DNA of 64,000 nucleotides from Rhyzopertha dominica (Eukaryota > Arthropoda > Insecta > Coleoptera > Bostrichidae), in assembly GCA_025024175.1 (NCBI GenBank), contig QCXZ01000003.1:34868257-34932256 (forward strand), in the 5' to 3' direction. The position numbers and the translations under genes were made by a program. Under the pieces are notes generated by a model. It was not told where the DNA came from. It did no database searches and saw only the letters and a list, made by a program, of their open reading frames with translations. Shown one piece after another: positions 57,201-64,000 of the stretch. Position 1 is the first letter of the stretch; every line of letters begins with the position of its first letter.

Positions 57201-59862
57201 ATAAATGCTGGTTTAGGCTAGTACCCTGGAAAGGGGTAAAGATCTAACTGAGATTGAAACAGTACCACTCAAAAACTACACAATATTTAGAAATAAATGA
57301 ATGCTTATCCAAAAGATAAGATATTAATTAAATTAGACCCTAAGGAATTTTTGCAACGAATATAGCTATATACCTTTATCGCTAATTGCGAGGTCTACTT
57401 TTTAGAATATTTTTGGCCTACACTTTTAGTTTTCACCAGCTTTAGAATAAAACTATCTTCAAACCTATGAGTGTATTAATTACTGGTAAAAACTACCAGA
57501 CGATAATATTTTCCGGTTTTATCCCTCGAAAGGGAGGACTGTACGTTTTGATGCAGCTTGTTTTTCTCAAATGTAGGCTTAAAGGCAGATACCATATATT
57601 TAAAACTATGTATATGTGGTAATTAGAGAATCAAAACAAGAAAGACATCAGTAAAAATCTTAATAAGTACTTTCTACAAACTGCAAAACTCTTAAACAAA
57701 ACAACACATTCAACACAAGATTTTAAATAAAATAAATAAACCCTCACAAAATAACNAAAATTATTTATAGCCTAAATGCCAGGGCATGACAGTATAAAAG
57801 TAAAACAAGGNAATTTTCCGGATAAGTTAAAAATTTCAAAAAGATCATAGACCTATATATTTGCTGCCACTTTTCTCAAAAACATATAAAATTGTTATTC
57901 ATCTTGCCTTGCAACATTATGCTCTTATTTCAATCCTTTAACAATCTGCAAGAAACCTTTTATTTGTGTTGTGGAAAATCGACTTTTTCAATTTGTTATT
58001 ACAGGGACCACTCAGAAATATACCTTCATTGTACATGGTGTCCCATTTTCGTTGTAATTGTACGGTATCTCGGTAACTATTAATGCTAGAGGGTTTCGAC
58101 ATTACTTTATTACTTTTTTGTTGTGAGTTGAGCTGCACCATCATTATTTTTGTATCGTCTTTTGTTTTAAAGTTATAGCCAACTTTTGAAACATGTACCA
58201 TTTCTTCTGCTCTTAATATCTCGCTGAGGTATGTAGATACAAAAAAAACTAGACTTTTTTATAGATATTTTTATTCTGAATCCAGTGGCGCACTCGGAAT
58301 TTTTTAGGAGGTCACATTTTTGAGATATAACACAAACTTGCATTTTTTTTAATGGAAACCATAGTTGGCTTTACTATGCTTGAAAAGACCTATTTTTTCT
58401 GGTTAACAAAATGTATACATTATTAGGTTTATTTTTACTATTTTAGAATTATTCAATTTTTTTTGTAATTTAATCAGATTTTATGTTATCATTCAGGAGG
58501 CTATGGAAACACACCATATAATTTATATTTTTAAGTAAAAATTTTAATCCATTAAAAATAATATATGCATATTTGAAAACATACATAAGACTCATAAGAG
58601 TGACCATGCAGTTTTTTTATTCGTAATCTAGGAGGCCATGTAACTAATGGAAATTATTGTTTATTTGGAGATAAGTACCTATGCATTGTTTAGCGTCGAT
58701 TATTTATATCAATTTGGACAAAAAACGTAAAATCTCATTAAATTATTACAAAAATTGGAATAATACCAGCATTAGTAAAAATAAACCCAACAATGTATAC
58801 ATTTTCTTCATCAGAAAAAATAAGTCTTTTTAACCATAGCAAAACCAACTATGGTTTCCATTAAAAGAATAAAAAGGATAAAGTTATCTATAAAAAATGT
58901 CTCTACAGTTTTTTTGCATCTACATAGCCAATCAAGATATTGTGAACTAAAGATATATTACATTTTTCAAAAGTTAGCTATAGCTTTAAAACAAAAGATG
59001 ATACAAAAATGGCGATGGTACAGTTCAACTCACAACAAAAAAGTAATACAGTAATGTCAAAACCACAATGCTCTAATAGTTACCGAGATACCCTACAATT
59101 TCAACGAAAATGGGACACCCTGTACTCTGCCCCAATATACTCTCAACCCTCTTCAAAGCTTGCATGTGAAAGTGGGGCACCTAAATCTTTCACTATCTGA
59201 CGGTCTATTAGGTCTGCAGATGGCACAGTATTATTACTGTGGCACAGTATTATTTTATTCAGGAAATGAATATATTATTACAAAAACACATCGAAACAAT
59301 AGAAAACTGGTGCAGTTCAAACAGAATGATATTGAATGAGAAAAAATGTAAGCTATTTATCGTTGGCATCTGGAAGATATATAAATTATGCATTTATTGC
59401 TTTTACGGCTTTAAACAACCTTAACCATATTTAGCTATATTTCATTATTCACTATGTAACAAAATATGTTGAAAATCTTTTCCTGTTTTCACTGTTTTTT
59501 CTTCCTCATTTTGAATTTTCATACTCACAAGTCCTTTGCTAATACTAGCGCAATTAACATTCATAACTCGGCCGCAGGGCTGTGCTCTGTTTCAGCTTTG
59601 CCTGTACTTTCATGCAGTCAGTCCCCGAAATCCCCACATTGCACTGCTGCACCCAAAACTAAAAAGATTATGTATGACACAGAGGAAAATGATGACTTTG
59701 ATCGAGAGCTGATTCCTACATACGAGGAAGTGGCAAAGTTGTATCCTCGACCAGGAATCTGCCGCCCACTTGTGCTGATCGGTGCCCCTGGAATTGGAAG
59801 GAATGAGCTGAAAAGACGCTTGATTGACACCGATCCCCAGAAATTTAAAACACCAGTGCCCT
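48225..59862 (+). CDS. MPP7: MPP7-type MAGUK scaffold protein, 5' part (metro homologue)
   Basis: Membrane-associated guanylate kinase scaffold that links Lin-7 and DLG/Crumbs-type partners at cell junctions and synapses. Exons seen: 48225-48270, 48454-48734, 48998-49129, 51203-51370, 54237-54549 and 59596-59862, in phase throughout. Exons 2-3 encode two L27 domains and end in the linker [19 protein letters not shown]. Exon 4 is most of the PDZ domain ([20 protein letters not shown]). Exon 5 finishes it and holds the SH3 domain ([30 protein letters not shown]). Exon 6 is the HOOK region and the start of GUK ([39 protein letters not shown]). The IPCKEAGL and [15 protein letters not shown] wording points to MPP7 rather than MPP2/5/6. 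It ends at a donor one base into a codon; the rest of GUK lies outside the window or was not found. An additional exon between 54549 and 59596 is possible. Confidence 0.93.
49130..51202 (+). other. MPP7 intron 3, with a possible alternative first exon
   Basis: AT-rich intron. At 50388-50444 an AUG in good context (CAAAATGG) opens 19 codons that end exactly at a GTAAGT donor in phase 0, the phase required by the PDZ exon at 51203. This could be an alternative first exon that skips both L27 domains. The stretch around 50668-50715 (GAAATGTCTGGAT ... TATTCTCCTCACCAGAT) also occurs in diverged form at 10355-10402 inside the mariner copy and is probably an old repeat. One undetermined base at 50922. 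Confidence 0.4.
51371..52590 (+). other. Part of MPP7 intron 4
   Basis: AT-rich intron sequence with a short (AAAT)n run at 51944-51966. No exon or element boundary recognised. Confidence 0.4.
52591..52770 (+). repeat. TACAGGGTG-type interspersed repeat, copy A
   Basis: CGATCCATATAGGAAAGCTGGAAT, CAGCTAAAATATTTTCAAGATGG and TTTAAATGGAACACCCT appear in order. They match the complement of 53373-53558 along its whole length with many substitutions. The outer left end has lost the TACAGGGTGTCC sequence. Confidence 0.75.
53373..53558 (-). repeat. TACAGGGTG-type interspersed repeat, copy B
   Basis: It starts TATAGGGTGTTTCATTTAAA and ends GGACACCCTGTATA. Its complement matches copy A at 52591-52770. 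The pair lies in inverted orientation about 600 bp apart in MPP7 intron 4. Terminal GGGTGT/ACACCC ends suggest a short non-autonomous DNA element. Confidence 0.75.
53559..54236 (+). other. Remainder of MPP7 intron 4
   Basis: No exon or element recognised before the acceptor TTTACTTTTCAG that precedes the SH3 exon. The open frame at 53936-54178 has no recognisable domain. Confidence 0.4.
54865..56030 (-). pseudogene. Penelope-like retroelement remnant (RT and GIY-YIG)
   Basis: The minus strand shows Penelope-type motifs in order. A weak [11 protein letters not shown] block (about 55955-55910) is followed by [20 protein letters not shown] and [11 protein letters not shown] (about 55800-55710). 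RYVDDIF (about 55660) is the RT active site. Last comes [20 protein letters not shown] (about 55050-54985), which is the GIY-YIG endonuclease start, with the usual GVY...YIG spacing and Cys residues. Frameshifts and stops (for example between 55493 and 55341) separate the pieces, and the N-terminal part is missing, so it is a dead 5'-truncated copy. It lies antisense in the long intron between the SH3 and GUK exons of the MPP7-like gene. Confidence 0.85.
56031..58033 (+). other. MPP7 intron 5, unassigned part
   Basis: AT-rich intron with no exon, RNA gene or paired repeat recognised. Two undetermined bases at about 57756 and 57811. Confidence 0.4.
58034..59122. mobile_element. Palindromic foldback element, copy 2 (full length)
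   Basis: 1089 bp. The left end CATGGTGTCCCATTTTCGTT and the complement of the right end, CAGGGTGTCCCATTTTCGTT, begin two long inverted arms. The pairing continues for roughly 400 bases: CTATAGCCAACTTTTGAAA on the left against its complement at about 58965-58985, and GGAAACCATAGTTGGCTTTA at about 58353 against its complement at about 58843. A central segment of about 250-300 bases is unpaired. TA flanks both ends. No protein is encoded, and the copy lies in the MPP7 intron. Confidence 0.85.
59205..59395 (+). pseudogene. Short LINE reverse transcriptase fragment
   Basis: [26 protein letters not shown] (59278-59352, written here only to name the block) matches the region of LINE reverse transcriptases that follows the FADD box, typically L-x2-W-C-x2-N-x-M-x-LN-x2-KCK. 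Nothing else of the enzyme is left nearby. Confidence 0.6.
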
Positions 59863-59998
59863 GTAAGTAGCGCTATCGAGGTTGATGGTATNTTATCAGG
59901 ATAATTGTATGAAAAATTGCCTAAGCTTTTATGCTCAAGAATTTGTTTTATTTTTGCTTATAAGCTGTATATTTATCTTTTGGGTATTTAGTTACATA

Positions 59999-61495
59999 CA
60001 TGGGCGTCGCCAAGGGGGAACAGGGAGGGCAGCTGCCCCCCCTGGAAATTAGACAAAAGAGGTAAAGTGAAAATGGCGAAGCAGACTGACGTTTATGTTG
60101 TGTGTTGTTTTTATATTAATTTAGTATATTTAATTAATTATATTGTTAAATTTATTACTACATAATGCATCATTAAACGCAGGGGCGTTCTCCAGCTTGG
60201 CACCAAACAACTTGCAACAATAACTATAGCTACAGGTTTATAAGGTTCACTTTTCAATTTTGCATTACATTCTTATTCAGGGATATATAAGTAAGCAAAT
60301 TTGGTAAAATTACAAATTATTGAATGGAAAACATGTAGGAAAAAATATTTCGATGTGTCTTTGTTTTAGGTGCTTAAAATTTTAAATAAATAAAATGCGG
60401 CTGATCTAAATGCAAACGAAGGTCTTCTATGCATTAAAATTCGTAAAAAGAAAACAACGGCTTGATCTTGGAATCTTGGATAATAAACGTATTGGAGATT
60501 AGAACTGTTGCCGAGTTCAAATGTACCTCCAATTTATTGTCACACATTTGTGTATTTGAAAATCAAAGTACTAGTCAAAGACATAAAGAGCCAAAATAAG
60601 AACTCAACATGTTAGGATGACAAAAGATTTGTTTCCGATAAAATCGAATGTTATAACAAAACTACGAGTGAATATGAGTTCACACAGGTTGTGTCTCACT
60701 GGTTTAAAATTAATTAAAGGCAGTTAAGCATTTAACATATAACTGCATATATGTACTACATAGTTTCTTTTATCTTAACTAAAGTTTGTAATACGTTTTT
60801 GGATAAAGTATGGGCATTTTGTAAAGTATTAAAATGTGTTTGCTAATCCCACCAAAATAATTCACAAATACAGTATCAAAATCATAGCCATCTAGATACA
60901 ACTATAACTACAGCTATTTCAAATAAGTTTATAGGAACCTCTATTTCTTTTCATAGCTTTAGGTATATGTATTTCAATTAAAATTAAACTTTTTCGTAAA
61001 ATCTTTATCGTCTAGATCCGTCCTCTTTTTAGAAATTTTCTGCCGTATCATTTCATCATTGTTCTTATTTAATCTTGTACTTATTTAATGTATGAGTTTT
61101 TGATATTTCATTTCTTACCATTTAATCTTCATTATAGAAATTTGCATTCCTTAATGGATTTGTTAATTGTAATTGTGCTGTCTGTTGGTGTCGAATTCAA
61201 GATATAGTGTACTTTCATTGAAAGTGTTGAATCCCTCCAGGTCTTCGAAACCTCCAAAATCTTATAAATTGTTGTGAAGTGCTGAATCACATATCGCCCG
61301 TATTGAAGTATCGTTTGTCCGTTTGGCAATATATCGATACATAAACTATATCAATGTTTATTTGAGATATAACGATATTTAAAATTTGTGCATTATCTAG
61401 TTTTTTTATTTGTACAATTACAAAAGCAGTATTCCTTCCCCGATTGTTTTTTCTTGCTTGCCCCCCTCTAGCTTGTGAGCTAGCGACTACCCATG
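59999..61495. mobile_element. hAT-type element with perfect 8 bp target duplication
   Basis: GTTACATA occurs at 59991-59998 and again at 61496-61503. The ends are short, imperfect inverted repeats: CATGGGCGTCGCC on the left and CATGGGTAGTCGC on the complement of the right end. Just inside them are G-rich (AAGGGGGAACAGGGAGGG) and C-rich (TTGCCCCCCTC) tracts. An 8 bp duplication and CA...TG ends fit hAT. The 1497 bp interior has no intact transposase. A minus-strand frame at 61132-61329 includes HFTTIYKILEV, which faintly resembles the hAT dimerisation region but is too weak to claim. It lies just after the last visible MPP7 exon. Confidence 0.8.
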
Positions 61496-61682
61496 GTTAC
61501 ATAATAATTTTGAAAAAATTTTGTTGTATTTTGGATAGGTATGTTGGGAGTTTTATCAGGTGCAGACGTATTGCTTTGGTTCCATAGGCGAGATAGGATT
61601 AACAGGTCACTTTTACTCACCCAAGTCTTTTAACTCTAAAGGCAATAAAGCAAAATGAATTTTCTTTACTACATGATATGTA

Positions 61683-62764
61683 CAGGGTGTCTCATTTTAG
61701 TTGTAATTGTAATTGTAATTGTTTCGACATTACTGTATTACTTTTTTGTTGTGAGTTGAGCTGTACCATCGCCATTTTTGTATCGTCTTTTGTTTTAAAG
61801 CTATAGCCAACTTTTCAAAAACGTAACATTTCCTCAGATCTCAATATCTCAATTGGCTATGTAGATACAAAAAAACTGTAGACTTTTTTTATAGATATTT
61901 TTATTCTGAATCCAGTGGCGTACTCAGAATTCTTTTAGGGGGTCCCAAACTTGCATTTTTTAAATTGGAAACCATAGTTGGCTTTGCTGAGGTTGAAAAG
62001 ACCTATTTATTTTGATTAAAAAATGTGTGCATTGTTAGATTTATTTTTACTAATTTTGAAATTATTCAATTTTTTTTAGTAATTTAATCAGATTTTACGT
62101 TTACATCCAGGAGGTTATGGAATAAGAAAACACAATATAATTAATATTATTAAGTAAAAATTTCAATCCATTACAAATAATATATGCATATTTGAATACA
62201 TACATATGACTTCTAAGAGCGCTCATGCAGTTTTTTATCGGTAATTTAGGCCATGTAACTAATGAAAATGATTGTTTATTTGGAGATAAGTACCTAAGCA
62301 TTGTTTATCGTCAATTATTTACATTAATTTTGCCGAAAAATGTAAAATCTCATTAAATTATTACAAAAATTGGATTAATACCAAGATTAGTAAAAAGAAA
62401 CCCAACAATGTACACATTTTCTTAATCAGAAAAATAGGTCTTTTTAATAATAGCAAAGCCAACTATAGTTTCCTTTTTAAAAAATGCAACTTTGCGTTAT
62501 ATCTCTAAAATGTGACCGCCTAAATAAATTCTGAGTATGCTACTGGATTCAGAATAAAAATGTCTATAAAAAAATGTCTACAGTTTTTTNGTATCTACAT
62601 AGCCAATCGAGATATTGAGATCTGAGGAAATGTTACGTTTTTGAAAAGGTGGCTACAGCTTTAAAACAAAAGACAAAATGTAATACAGTAATGTCGAAAC
62701 CTCAACGCTCTGCATTGATAGTTACCGAGATACCCTACAATTACAACGAAAATGGGACACCCTG
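61683..62764. mobile_element. Palindromic foldback element, copy 3 (full length)
   Basis: 1082 bp. It begins CAGGGTGTCTCATTTTAGTT and ends with the complement of CAGGGTGTCCCATTTTCGTT, with TA on both sides. Long inverted arms are visible: CTATAGCCAACTTTTCAAAA at about 61801 against its complement at about 62636-62660, TCTCAATATCTCAATTGGCT at about 61839 against 62600-62625, and CCATAGTTGGCTTTGCT against 62452-62470. The arms surround a segment of about 280 bases that is shared with the other two copies. One undetermined base at 62590. No coding capacity. Confidence 0.85.
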
Positions 62765-64000
62765 TATAGTAGAGATTCAAAAGTAATGAAACATATGGTG
62801 TTTTCTAACGAACGACCCACTTGGGCTTCGCTCTTAACCATTCTGTGGATACTCCTAAGAAATATTTTCTGAGAAGCAAAGTGCTGTCCACCAGGATTTC
62901 TTTTTCCCAATTTTTGTTGGTAATGGTAAAGTAGACCCTAACATTGGCACTGTCTGAGTTCTGTAATTGATTAATAAATAAACTCAAGAGTGGGCAATTT
63001 TTTATAGACAACCTTAATTTGTTGCTTTTTCTTCCGCAACACTGTGCCAATTTGTATCTACAGTTATTTGTTAATGAAAATCTAATAAATTAATGAATAT
63101 GACGTTGATACTTAAGTATTGGGTAAAAGTTAAGTAGGCATTGCATATATGCTGCACATGTTGAGGTAAACTATTTTCCTTAGCTATAAACTTCATTGAT
63201 ACTCATGTCAAACATGCTTCCATATACCCCATATTTTGAGTCCTTACTTAGATATACTTTGAATTTGCAACCTCCAAGAAAATACCATAAGTGAAAAGTA
63301 AACAAGCTGAGATTTCTCAATTATTGATTTTATTAAAGCAAAATTTGCTAAATTTGTGGTACACTGGCACATTCTATTGATACACTTCCACAAGATTTCT
63401 TCGGTACATTTGATTTTTTTATGAAAACTAAATTTATAGTTACCAACGACTAACATCGATTTCCCACACGTACTTGTTTTAAAAGACATGTTGAATATTG
63501 GAATACTCCTCTACCTGGACTTAATAAGAACTGGCAAATGATAAACAAGAACTAACAATTCTTTCCCCATTCTTCTGTTTTATTACTCACGGATTTTTAG
63601 GGTTATCGGGTATTCCGAGCAATAATTCTTATCAGTTACAAATCTCAATAAAAAGTATTGGTGGCGAATTTACCCATACGATTAGACCGAAAGGATATGG
63701 CTAAGGATCAATGTAATTACTGGTGGCGAAATTACCTGTCCTCTTTTATATATGCGGAAGGGACAAATATCAAATAAATAAAAATAACTTTTAAGTAGGC
63801 AACAAAAATTAAGTTGTGCAAGACATAAAATTAGCAGGAATATATTTCTAAAAAACAAAAACCGAAGATTCTATATATGGGGTAGGTGTATTTAATAAAT
63901 TTTAACAAATATATTAGGTAGGGTAGAAGTAACTAAGTGGTCTTAATTTGTGAACAAATAACTTGTCATCTAAGGTTAAGAAGCTTATGTATCAGCAAAT
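62765..64000. other. Final stretch without recognised gene
   Basis: AT-rich. I looked for the remaining guanylate kinase exons of the MPP7-like gene (expected to start one base into a codon and encode a TTR/TSR-like sequence) and found none. The open frames at 62722-63050 and 63244-63489 (minus) have no recognisable domain. Confidence 0.4.

Overview
The window is AT-rich nuclear DNA of an insect (order not determinable by eye). The evidence is spliced genes with GT-AG introns from 52 bp to several kb, an insect-type env-bearing Ty3/gypsy retroelement, and many small DNA transposons. Four host genes can be read, and exon phases agree at every junction except the two ends noted here.

Layout. 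1-6380: no host gene recognised; a decayed Tc1/mariner-type transposase (2161-2860, minus) and a decayed Jockey-like LINE reverse transcriptase (5141-6100, plus). 6382-12433 (plus): the 3' six exons of a PFTAIRE cyclin-dependent kinase (CDK14 / Drosophila Eip63E), with a mariner copy in its last intron. 12434-20126: intergenic, with a truncated foldback element, a tRNA-derived SINE and a LINE fragment. 20127-28763 (minus): a complete four-exon puromycin-sensitive aminopeptidase gene whose introns carry two hAT-type elements. 28764-46523: an 18 kb transposon-rich interval. It holds a 2.3 kb element with perfect 30 bp terminal inverted repeats, a hAT element with a perfect 8 bp target duplication, and a Harbinger-like element interrupted by a complete 7.7 kb errantivirus (LTRs identical by eye; gag, pol and env open). 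46524-47216 (plus): an OSER1-like gene. 48225 to beyond 59862 (plus): the 5' part of an MPP7-type MAGUK scaffold gene (L27-L27-PDZ-SH3-start of GUK), with a Penelope-like element and a palindromic element in its introns. The last 4 kb holds another hAT-type element and a third palindromic element.

The host genes are unrelated in function (kinase, cytosolic peptidase, stress-response protein, junctional scaffold) and form no operon-like unit. The most interesting object is the errantivirus. Its env reading frame lacks a signal peptide, but a splice donor just downstream of the only AUG in the leader and an acceptor at the end of pol are phase-matched to supply one. It also has a classical -1 frameshift heptamer between gag and pol, a tRNA-Ser-type primer site, five copies of a short leader motif, and a 4 bp target duplication inside an older DNA transposon. 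The second theme is foldback elements of about 1.09 kb that are largely self-complementary, present three times.

Limits: coordinates were worked out by hand; family calls rest on remembered motifs, with no database search.
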